Shown here: piece after piece, positions 1 through 5,514 of the stretch | How the letters are laid out: the number at the start of each line of letters is the position of its first letter | How positions within the stretch are numbered: position 1 is the stretch's first letter | Made by a program: the position numbers and the translations under genes | Assembly (NCBI GenBank): GCA_007129085.1 | Contig: SKWF01000078.1 | Span: 1 to 5,514, forward strand | DNA: 5,514 nt | Reading direction: 5' to 3' | Source: Balneolaceae bacterium | Lineage (GTDB): Bacteria > Bacteroidota > Rhodothermia > Balneolales > Balneolaceae | The notes under the pieces: model-generated | Databases searched by the model: none | What the model was told of the DNA's origin: nothing | What the model saw: only the letters and a program-made list of their open reading frames with translations

Positions 1-2
1 AT

Positions 3-1142
3 TTTTCGGGAACAGCTACAATAGATGAACGCAGTATTTATCCTGTGGTTGTATCAAGAGGTGGGAATATTGTTGGTGTAATAAATATGGTTCTGGCCGA
101 TAGCGATTCCATTGAGTTTAATGCAGAACTGCCCGACCTGCCAAATACCGCAACTGTTTCATCCCGAGAAAATGATGCTTATGAGGTTTATGAACGCCTG
201 GAACGAAGTTTTAATCGGGTAGCCCTCTTTATAAATGCGGGCAGAATAGGGAGCGACGAAGTTGAGGATGAACTTCAGAAATGGAGTGATCTCTATTGGA
301 GCCTTTATGAAGATCGACACGGAACACTTGCCGCAGAAAATTCCGCTTCATCTTCGTTATCGCTACTACAGGGGTGGAATGATGAACTTATGATGCAACG
401 GGTTGATACACTTTTAACTAAGGATCAATATCTGCCTGAAACCGCCCGTCAACTGGCCCTGCAATACCATGCTGATTCCGAAGGGCTGGATCGTGCACTT
501 TCATTTCTTGATGAGCTAGAACAGCTTTCAACGTCCGACTTGGAGTCGCAACGGCTGAAAATGCAGCGAATTGAGATATTGTACGACAGTGCTCGCACCG
601 AAGAGGCAACGGAGCATTTGAATAGATTTAAAGCAGATTTTGCTGATAATGAGGCCGCCATGGAGTGGGCCGACAATATTACATACGATCTGGATATGCT
701 TTCCCCGGGACAACCGTTTCCCGACTTCGAACTGGAAACCACAACCGGTGATGTAGTAAGCAACGAATCACTAAAAGGATCTCCTTTTATGATCGAAATT
801 ACCCGGTTCGATAATCCACTTTACCAAGAACAATTTGAACGAACCATCGCTATCCACCAGATTTATAACAGTTTTGGTTTGGAGGTAGTAACTGTTCCGG
901 TTTCAACTTCTCAAACCGCATTAGATGCTTTTTTTGATGAACGAAGCAGGTTATGGAGTGTAGTACAGCCCGGCACATTTGATGCCGAGGAGTTTTTGGA
1001 TCTCTACAACGTAAATCAGCTGCCAACACGCTTTTTAATAAATGACAACGGTGAAATTATCCGCCGTTATATCGGAACGGAGTACGACGATATTGTACGT
1101 GGACTCCAGCAAATTTTAACTCAACAGGAAACTGAATCATGA
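3..1142 (+). CDS. Cysteine-free thioredoxin-fold protein, TlpA/AhpC-TSA-like (5' end missing)
   Basis: The frame is open to the left edge: codons from base 3 onward read without a stop, so the GTG at 45 is probably internal and the true start lies outside the window. Of the 379 visible residues, about 1-45 look like the end of a beta-rich DUF4369-type domain, ending in a 'DSIEF' strand. Residues 55-225 are mostly helical and charged. Residues about 233-375 form a thioredoxin-like domain: 'PGQPFPDFEL' at its start, a 'VVTVPVS' strand, the cis-proline loop 'QLPTRFLIN' with LPT at 340-342, then 'GEIIRRYIG'. The place where TlpA proteins carry a WCxxC motif instead reads 'IEITRFDNPLYQEQ', and there is no cysteine anywhere in the visible protein. 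Ordinary disulfide redox chemistry is therefore unlikely; a structural or binding role is inferred. Family members are usually exported or membrane-anchored, but any signal peptide lies upstream of the window. The stop overlaps the tpiA start by 4 bases (ATGA). The fold assignment is fairly secure; the function is unknown. Confidence 0.75.
   Translation, partial: FSGTATIDERSIYPVVVSRGGNIVGVINMVLADSDSIEFNAELPDLPNTATVSSRENDAYEVYERLERSFNRVALFINAGRIGSDEVEDELQKWSDLYWSLYEDRHGTLAAENSASSSLSLLQGWNDELMMQRVDTLLTKDQYLPETARQLALQYHADSEGLDRALSFLDELEQLSTSDLESQRLKMQRIEILYDSARTEEATEHLNRFKADFADNEAAMEWADNITYDLDMLSPGQPFPDFELETTTGDVVSNESLKGSPFMIEITRFDNPLYQEQFERTIAIHQIYNSFGLEVVTVPVSTSQTALDAFFDERSRLWSVVQPGTFDAEEFLDLYNVNQLPTRFLINDNGEIIRRYIGTEYDDIVRGLQQILTQQETES
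1126..1130 (+). promoter_or_regulatory. Ribosome binding site of tpiA
   Basis: AGGAA lies 8 bases before the tpiA ATG, inside the last codons of the upstream gene. Together with the ATGA overlap it supports the start at 1139, as does the protein beginning only eight residues before the conserved NWKMN motif. Confidence 0.5.
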
Positions 1143-1909
1143 GAAATTTTTTAATTGCAGGAAACTGGAAAATGAATGCCGGGCCATCAGAAGCTCGGGA
1201 AATTGCATCGAACCTTGTTGATGCTTTGAATAATGGATCCTTTTCTGCCGAAGCATTGATTTGTCCACCAGCTATATCTATTCAAACTGTATCTGAAATT
1301 TTTGCCGACTCACCCTTTAAGGTAGGCGCTCAAAATGTTCATACCGAAGATAATGGCGCTTTTACCGGAGAGATAAGCACATCAATGGTAAAGGACCTGG
1401 ATGTCACGCATGTGATTGTTGGCCACTCCGAACGTCGAGAATATTTTCATGAAACAGATAAACTTGTAGCAAAAAAGACGAAAAAGATTATTGATGATGG
1501 CCTTACCGCTATTGTTTGCGTGGGTGAAAAGCTGGACAAACGAAAAAGTGGCGATCATGAAAAGGTTGTTCTAAATCAACTTGATCATGCGCTTAATGCC
1601 ATTACGCGAGATAATGCAGCGAATTTAGTTGTAGCGTACGAACCGGTTTGGGCTATTGGAACCGGGGAGACAGCAACGCCGGAGCAGGCTCAGGAAATGC
1701 ATAGATTTATTCGCTTCCAGATTTCAGAACGCTGGGGTAAAGACCGTGCTGAAGAAGTTAAAATTCTATATGGCGGCAGCATGAAGCCAAAAAATGCCGA
1801 AGAACTGCTTTCGCAGCCGGATGTTGATGGTGGTTTGATTGGTGGCGCCAGCTTAAAGGCAGACAGTTTTTCAGAAATTATCTCCATAGCAGAAAAGATC
1901 TCAAAATAA
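1139..1909 (+). CDS. tpiA: Triosephosphate isomerase
   Basis: This cytosolic glycolytic enzyme interconverts dihydroxyacetone phosphate and glyceraldehyde 3-phosphate. The 256 residues match the usual family length of about 250, and all signature elements of the TIM barrel are present. 'NWKMN' at 9-13 supplies Asn9 and catalytic Lys11. 'VIVGHSERR' at 92-100 supplies the electrophile His96. 'AYEPVWAIGTG' at 166-176 supplies the catalytic base Glu168 and the flexible loop 6. 'YGGS' at 211-214 and 'GGASL' at 235-239 form the phosphate-binding loops. The start is fixed by the N-terminal motif and by an AGGAA site 8 bases upstream. The gene overlaps the preceding thioredoxin-fold gene by 4 bases, and its TAA shares one base with the purD ATG (TAATG), so the three genes are probably translated from one message. 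Nothing suggests damage; a functional enzyme is expected. Confidence 0.98.
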   Translation: MRNFLIAGNWKMNAGPSEAREIASNLVDALNNGSFSAEALICPPAISIQTVSEIFADSPFKVGAQNVHTEDNGAFTGEISTSMVKDLDVTHVIVGHSERREYFHETDKLVAKKTKKIIDDGLTAIVCVGEKLDKRKSGDHEKVVLNQLDHALNAITRDNAANLVVAYEPVWAIGTGETATPEQAQEMHRFIRFQISERWGKDRAEEVKILYGGSMKPKNAEELLSQPDVDGGLIGGASLKADSFSEIISIAEKISK

Positions 1910-3198
1910 TGAGCGGCAAACGTGTATTACTTCTTGGTGGCGGCGGCAGAGAGCACGCAATGGCGTGGAAATTGTCACAGTCATCGCAACTCGATCAACT
2001 TTTTATCTCACCGGGTAATCCCGGTACGGCCAATCATGGGATAAATATTGAGCTTAATAATTCCAATTTTTCTCTAATCGAACAATTTGTTGAGCAAGAG
2101 AATATTGATCTCATTATCGTTGGACCGGAGCAGCCACTGGTAGATGGAATTGCAGATTATTTTGCTGATAAAAATATTGCCGTTTTTGGCCCTTCGAAAA
2201 TTGCCGCACAGCTTGAGGGGAGTAAAGAGTTTGCAAAAGATTTTATGCAGGCATACAGTATTCCTACGGCAGATTTTAAAACATTTACGGCAGACAATTT
2301 TGATGACGCATCCGAATACACAAAATCGAAAGGATCTTATCCTGTTGTGTTAAAGGCGGATGGCCTGGCCGGCGGTAAAGGGGTTTTTATCTGTAAAGAT
2401 CAAGATGAGACGGATGCACGGCTCGATCAGCTTCAAACGGACCAAAAGTTAAAGGAGGCTGCATCAACCCTTGTTGTGGAAGAATTTATGGAGGGGGAGG
2501 AGGCGTCTGTTTTTGTGATTTCAGATGGCAAGGATTATAAAATTTTGCATAATGCCCAAGATCATAAACGTATTGGTGAAGGAGATACCGGCTTAAACAC
2601 CGGCGGTATGGGAGCTTATTCTCCTGCACCGATTATGAGTGATGAAATGCTAAAGAGGGTAGATCGGGAGATCATCAAACCGACAATAGACGGTATGAAA
2701 AAAGATGGACACCCATATAAAGGTGTGCTGTATGTTGGGTTGATGATTACCGAGCACGGCCCGAAAGTGGTGGAGTATAACTGCCGTTTTGGTGATCCGG
2801 AGTGCCAGGTGATTTTACCGCCGCTAAAGAATGACCTGCTGGAGCTGATATTGTCTTGCGTGAACGGGGATATTCAATCTAAAGATATTGAGCTGGATGA
2901 CAATTATTACTGCTGCGTGGTGATGGCGAGTGAAGGTTATCCTACGAGTTACGAAAAAGGGAAAGTGATATCCGGAATTGATACGATCGATTCTGACTCT
3001 ATTGCTTTTCATGCCGGTACAAAATTGGATAATGATACCCTTATCACCAGCGGGGGCCGCGTATTGAGCATTGTTGGAAAAGGTGATTCCCTGCAGGCCG
3101 CAATTGATCACGCATACAAGAATTTGGAAAAGGTGACGTTTTCTAATAACTATTTTCGCAGCGATATCGGCAAAAAAGGGTTAGAGAAACTCTCCTGA
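1909..3198 (+). CDS. purD: Phosphoribosylamine-glycine ligase (GAR synthetase)
   Basis: Catalyses the second step of de novo purine synthesis: 5-phosphoribosylamine + glycine + ATP give glycinamide ribonucleotide, in the cytosol. The 429 residues match the family's usual length of about 420-430 for the monofunctional bacterial enzyme. In order: the N-terminal Rossmann-like domain with 'LLGGGGREHA' (8-17), 'PGNPGT' (35-40) and 'VGPEQPLVDG' (71-80). The ATP-grasp domain follows, with 'YPVVLKADGLAGGKGV' (144-159), the 'QDHKRIGEGDTGLNTGGMG' region (217-235) and the metal-binding 'EYNCRFGDPE' (289-298). The C-terminal domain has 'FHAGT' (367-371), 'GGRVL' (382-386) and 'FRSDIG' (416-421). The start codon overlaps the tpiA stop by one base and has no convincing Shine-Dalgarno sequence, only a weak purine run at 1891-1897, so translation probably depends on coupling to tpiA. 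No other pur gene lies in the window, so purine genes are probably scattered in this genome. All key residues appear intact. Confidence 0.98.
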   Translation: MSGKRVLLLGGGGREHAMAWKLSQSSQLDQLFISPGNPGTANHGINIELNNSNFSLIEQFVEQENIDLIIVGPEQPLVDGIADYFADKNIAVFGPSKIAAQLEGSKEFAKDFMQAYSIPTADFKTFTADNFDDASEYTKSKGSYPVVLKADGLAGGKGVFICKDQDETDARLDQLQTDQKLKEAASTLVVEEFMEGEEASVFVISDGKDYKILHNAQDHKRIGEGDTGLNTGGMGAYSPAPIMSDEMLKRVDREIIKPTIDGMKKDGHPYKGVLYVGLMITEHGPKVVEYNCRFGDPECQVILPPLKNDLLELILSCVNGDIQSKDIELDDNYYCCVVMASEGYPTSYEKGKVISGIDTIDSDSIAFHAGTKLDNDTLITSGGRVLSIVGKGDSLQAAIDHAYKNLEKVTFSNNYFRSDIGKKGLEKLS

Positions 3199-3203
3199 TT
3201 TTT
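3179..3203 (+). terminator. Possible weak intrinsic terminator or attenuator overlapping the purD stop
   Basis: AGAG (3183-3186), an AAA loop and CTCT (3190-3193) can pair. The stem extends to GG (3179-3180) with CC (3194-3195) if TT at 3181-3182 bulges out. Five Ts (3199-3203) follow three bases later, after the last three bases TGA of purD. The stem is short, bulged and energetically marginal, so this may be chance. If real it would reduce read-through from purD into the acyl-reductase pair. Confidence 0.22.
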
Positions 3204-3215
3204 GGCTGCTGCTGT

Positions 3216-3220
3216 AAAGG
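3216..3220 (+). promoter_or_regulatory. Ribosome binding site of the luxE-like gene
   Basis: AAAGG sits 7 bases before the ATG at 3228, in the 29-base gap after purD. It is clearer than anything before purD, the luxC-like gene or holA, and it suggests independent translation initiation at the head of the luxE-luxC pair. Confidence 0.5.
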
Positions 3221-3227
3221 TAAAGAG

Positions 3228-4229
3228 ATGCCAGAAAATACATTGCAGAATACCGATTTTATTTTCGATAAATCGCTTTCCTTTCGTGGAAAAGCTGAGA
3301 AGGTGTATAAATTTCAGCGGCAAAATAGTCCGCTTTATCACACATTTTCTGATCACTTTTCCCAGCCGGATTCTGAGAGTTTTGATCCATATAGTATTCC
3401 GCTTCTGCCGATTCGCGCATTTAAGGAGGCCGAGGTCATTGTCCAAAATCGGAAGCCGGAACTACTTTTTAAAAGTTCCGGGACGGGTTCATCAAACCGA
3501 AGCAGACATCTCGTTGCAGATGCAGATCTTTATCGAAAATCGATCATAACGGAGTTTACCAGGTATTTCGACCTCTCAAACTCCGCAATTTTAGCCTACA
3601 CGCCCGGATATAATGAAAACAGGCATTCATCCCTGATTTGGATGCTGAACTATTTGATCTCTAAAAGTGGTTCAGACTTCAGCCAATTTCTCCCGGTTGG
3701 AGAGCCGATAGATCCGGCGTTGGTTCAACAAATTGCCGATAAAGGAGAGGCGTTGATCCTCTTTGGTGCAGCATTCGGGTTGATGGATGTTATAGAAATG
3801 GGAGATGCACATTTACCGGCCGGCTCTGTTATTATTGAAACAGGAGGTATGAAAACCCACCGGCGAGAGATGACCAAACATGAACTGCGACATGGACTGG
3901 CTGAAGGGTTTCAAATTCCATCGGAGAACATCCATTCGGAGTACGGTATGTGTGAGTTGCTGAGTCAGTGCTACTCAATTGGAAGTGAATGGTTCAAAAC
4001 TCCACCATGGGTTGATGTTACCATCCGTGATCCTGAAGATTCTACCAGAATTTGCAAACCGGGCGAGGAGGGCAAAATCGGCATCATCGACTTGGCAAAC
4101 ATCTACTCGTGTCCATTTATTTTAACGGATGATCGCGGAATTGTAAATGAGGATGGCTTATTTCGTGTTGTGGGCCGATGGGATAGTGCTGAATTGCGTG
4201 GTTGTAACTTTTTAATCGATTCGGACTAA
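3228..4229 (+). CDS. Acyl-protein synthetase, LuxE family (PF04443-like)
   Basis: LuxE-family enzymes belong to the ANL adenylating superfamily. They activate a fatty acid with ATP to acyl-AMP and move the acyl group to their own cysteine for reduction by a LuxC partner. This 333-residue protein has the expected landmarks: the phosphate-binding A3-type loop 'FKSSGTGS' (81-88), 'ILFGAAFGLMD' (177-187), 'ETGGMK' (204-209), an A5-type 'SEYGMCEL' (237-244), 'TDDRGIV' (300-306) and an A7-type 'VGRWDSAELRGC' (315-326). Cys326 lies 7 residues from the C-terminus; Vibrio LuxE is acylated on a cysteine close to its C-terminus, so Cys326 is the probable acyl carrier (inference). The mobile C-terminal lid domain of typical acyl-CoA synthetases is absent, as in LuxE. 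It is slightly shorter than luminous-bacterial LuxE (about 370). A good ribosome site supports the start. Its TAA overlaps the next ATG by one base, pairing it with the LuxC-like reductase. The true acyl substrate is unknown, and a CoA- or ACP-linked role is possible. Confidence 0.87.
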   Translation: MPENTLQNTDFIFDKSLSFRGKAEKVYKFQRQNSPLYHTFSDHFSQPDSESFDPYSIPLLPIRAFKEAEVIVQNRKPELLFKSSGTGSSNRSRHLVADADLYRKSIITEFTRYFDLSNSAILAYTPGYNENRHSSLIWMLNYLISKSGSDFSQFLPVGEPIDPALVQQIADKGEALILFGAAFGLMDVIEMGDAHLPAGSVIIETGGMKTHRREMTKHELRHGLAEGFQIPSENIHSEYGMCELLSQCYSIGSEWFKTPPWVDVTIRDPEDSTRICKPGEEGKIGIIDLANIYSCPFILTDDRGIVNEDGLFRVVGRWDSAELRGCNFLIDSD

Positions 4230-5305
4230 TGGATAATCAAACAGTAGACAGATTAAACAGGCTGCATGACGCCATTACTGAATGGTTACGGCCGGATAAC
4301 CACGATTTAAAAGAGGCTATTGACCGCACGGTAAATCAAAAACTGTTTAGCTTTGAGGATGTTAAACACCAAATTCTTGTTCTGAAAAAAACGCTCAATA
4401 AACGAGACATTTTACGTTGGGCGGAACCAATTTTAAAGCATGACGATAAAATTGAAGAGAAGAATATTCTCTGCCTGCATGCCGGAAATTTACCCCTTGT
4501 GGGACTACAGGATCTGCTTGCAACAATTATTGCAGGCCATCATTACCGGGGTAAAATCTCGCGAAAAGATCCGTACTTACTTCCATCCCTGTTAAAAATT
4601 TTAGCAAAGAAGGGATTGGTTGAACAGAACTCATGGACAACAGATCTTACAGACTTTTCGAACCGGAAAGCGGAGGCTGTACTTTTTGCAGGATCCACAA
4701 ACTCTGTGAATGATGTCTTCAACGAACTTGAGAATATGGGAATTGCTACCTCCAATACACCCGCACTTGTTCGCACAGCCGATTTCTCCATTGCCTATAT
4801 CGAAGATTCTGCCCCGGAAACAATGAATCAGCTTGCAGAGTCAGTTTTTAGGTATGGTGGTAAAGGGTGCAGGTCAGTAGCCATGGTTGTGGCACCATTC
4901 AGCCTAAAATCTAAAAAATGCGGATTTACCGATTATATTGAACAATTTTTGATGAAGGCGCCTCAGCATGATAAAGCTCCACCGGCTTTATATCAGCGCT
5001 ATGCATACAATAAAGCAGTGGGGATTGACCAGGCCTGGCTGGATAACTTTCTGATTGAAGAGACCGATATACGTCCATCTATACCGTATGTTTTGCATTG
5101 GGTGCAGGGAGGAAAAGAGAAACTCGGGGAATTGATACAGAAATATTCTGCCGGTTTACAAACCGTGTATGTAAAAGATCCAACCGTACAAATTGATGGG
5201 GTAAATCCAGAGCTTTTGGTAGATGCACAACAACCACCGATTTATTGGAAGCCGGATGGGGTTGATTCGGTGGAGTGGTTACTTCATCTAAATGAACAGA
5301 AATAG
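4229..5305 (+). CDS. Acyl-CoA/acyl-protein reductase, LuxC family (PF05893-like)
   Basis: LuxC-family enzymes are related to aldehyde dehydrogenases. They take an acyl group onto a cysteine and reduce it with NADPH to an aldehyde. The 358-residue protein shows 'LCLHAGNLPLVGLQDLL' (81-97), the lysine-rich 'KISRKDPYLLPSLL' segment (109-122) that fits the cofactor-binding strand and helix, 'LFAGSTNSV' (152-160), a dinucleotide-binding turn, and 'RYGGKGCRSVAMVVAP' (208-223), where Cys214 is the likely nucleophile. Residues 1-75 are helical and charged. It is over 100 residues shorter than luminous-bacterial LuxC (about 480) but has no obvious internal break, so it looks like a compact, complete version. 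The ATG shares one base with the luxE-like stop (TAATG) and has no Shine-Dalgarno sequence, so it is probably made by translational coupling, which suits subunits of one complex. The partner gene makes fatty-acid reduction the best hypothesis; product and pathway are not shown here. No luxA, luxB or luxD is visible. Confidence 0.87.
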   Translation: MDNQTVDRLNRLHDAITEWLRPDNHDLKEAIDRTVNQKLFSFEDVKHQILVLKKTLNKRDILRWAEPILKHDDKIEEKNILCLHAGNLPLVGLQDLLATIIAGHHYRGKISRKDPYLLPSLLKILAKKGLVEQNSWTTDLTDFSNRKAEAVLFAGSTNSVNDVFNELENMGIATSNTPALVRTADFSIAYIEDSAPETMNQLAESVFRYGGKGCRSVAMVVAPFSLKSKKCGFTDYIEQFLMKAPQHDKAPPALYQRYAYNKAVGIDQAWLDNFLIEETDIRPSIPYVLHWVQGGKEKLGELIQKYSAGLQTVYVKDPTVQIDGVNPELLVDAQQPPIYWKPDGVDSVEWLLHLNEQK

Positions 5306-5343
5306 TGGTGATTCTTCATCAGATTCGATATCCTCAAACCACT
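5304..5343 (+). repeat. Six-base inverted repeat after the luxC-like gene
   Basis: AGTGGT (5304-5309) and ACCACT (5338-5343) are perfect complements 28 bases apart, and GATTTTT follows at 5344-5350. The layout resembles a terminator, but the loop is long and the stem short. It may be chance. It lies in the only gap of more than 30 bases in the window. Confidence 0.2.
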
Positions 5344-5365
5344 GATTTTTCCTTTAACTGATTTT
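5341..5365 (+). repeat. Short direct repeat in the gap before holA
   Basis: ACTGATTTT occurs at 5341-5349 and again at 5357-5365, 16 bases apart. The second copy contains the TGA (5359-5361) that closes the holA frame on the upstream side. It could be a small duplication or part of a promoter region; no function can be assigned. Confidence 0.3.
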
Positions 5366-5373
5366 CTAATCCA

Positions 5374-5514
5374 TTGGCAAAACCGACAAGCATAGACTTT
5401 TTTAAAGAGACGCGTAAAAGCATAAGATCTGCCGAGCAACGCAAGCCTGTCTATTTTTTTTATGGAGAGGAACAGTTTTACATGGATAAGCTACAAGAAG
5501 AGATTACAAAATTA
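5374..5514 (+). CDS. holA: DNA polymerase III delta subunit, N-terminus (3' end missing)
   Basis: The last 141 bases encode 47 residues of an open frame that runs off the window. Residues 23-31 read 'RKPVYFFYG' and continue into 'EEQFYMDKL', the characteristic start of HolA (clamp-loader delta), where a 'PVYFLYGEE' type motif opens the AAA+-like domain. HolA opens the beta sliding clamp during loading onto primed DNA in the replisome. The frame is closed upstream by a TGA at 5359-5361. The only usual start codon between it and the conserved motif is TTG at 5374, giving 'MAKPTSIDFFKETRKSI'. The next ATG (5482) falls after the motif and would remove it. No Shine-Dalgarno sequence precedes the TTG. 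An eight-T run (5454-5461) lies within the motif codons. The gene follows the luxC-like gene by 68 bases on the same strand and may share its transcript or have its own promoter. The identification rests on a short N-terminal stretch. Confidence 0.8.
   Translation, partial: MAKPTSIDFFKETRKSIRSAEQRKPVYFFYGEEQFYMDKLQEEITKL

Noticed and set aside
45..47. GTG at 45 as the true start of the first gene
   Set aside because: The frame stays open to the left edge of the window and the upstream residues continue the same beta-rich domain, so the gene is better read as truncated.
449..763. Minus-strand open frame of 104 codons, with smaller ones nearby (418-609, 528-713), inside the thioredoxin-fold gene
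   Set aside because: All are antisense to a clearly coding frame with recognisable domain motifs; their translations are low-complexity Ser/Arg-rich and match no family I recognise.
2824..3111. Minus-strand open frame of 95 codons, and a plus-strand frame at 2144-2353, inside purD
   Set aside because: Both are shadows of purD, whose full set of conserved motifs accounts for the region.
3150..3446. Minus-strand open frame of 98 codons across the purD/luxE-like junction
   Set aside because: Most of it is antisense to two supported genes, with no motif or plausible start context.
3202..3549. Plus-strand open frame of 115 codons overlapping the start of the luxE-like gene
   Set aside because: It is out of frame with the luxE-like gene, which has the ribosome site and conserved motifs; its translation is rich in Arg, Ile and Phe with no recognisable domain.
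3228..5305. A bioluminescence (lux) operon
   Set aside because: No luciferase alpha or beta subunit or LuxD is present, and the flanking genes are housekeeping; LuxE/LuxC-type pairs also occur in non-luminous bacteria.
5454..5461. Run of eight Ts in holA as a programmed slippage site
   Set aside because: The in-frame reading gives the conserved HolA motif directly across the run, so no frameshift is needed; the run follows from the Tyr-Phe-Phe-Tyr codons.

Overview
This is a densely packed, moderately AT-rich bacterial segment with every gene on the + strand. It holds four complete genes and two that run off the ends. The likely source is the Bacteroidota/Balneolota (Rhodothermota) neighbourhood. 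This is inferred from the DUF4369-like plus thioredoxin-fold protein, the short LuxE/LuxC-type pair without luciferase genes, and the near absence of Shine-Dalgarno sequences at several starts. No species can be named from the sequence alone.

Layout: (1) 3-1142, the C-terminal part of a thioredoxin-fold protein (TlpA/AhpC-TSA style) that contains no cysteine. (2) 1139-1909, tpiA, triosephosphate isomerase. (3) 1909-3198, purD, phosphoribosylamine-glycine ligase. (4) 3228-4229, an acyl-protein synthetase of the LuxE family. (5) 4229-5305, an acyl-CoA reductase of the LuxC family. (6) 5374 to the window end, the N-terminus of holA, the DNA polymerase III delta subunit, probably starting at TTG. 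Gene junctions are -4, -1, +29, -1 and +68 bases, so genes 1-3 and genes 4-5 look like two translationally coupled blocks. A weak hairpin followed by five Ts overlaps the purD stop and could partly separate them. No tRNA, rRNA, CRISPR array, insertion sequence or long repeat was seen.

How the genes relate: tpiA and purD are housekeeping genes of glycolysis and de novo purine synthesis, and holA belongs to the replisome clamp loader. The most interesting unit is the LuxE-LuxC pair. In luminous bacteria these two subunits, with LuxD, reduce fatty acids to aldehydes for luciferase. Here the catalytic residues appear intact, but no luciferase or LuxD gene is visible, so the pair probably supplies an acyl aldehyde (or a product of one) for a non-luminous purpose. 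That purpose cannot be read from this window.
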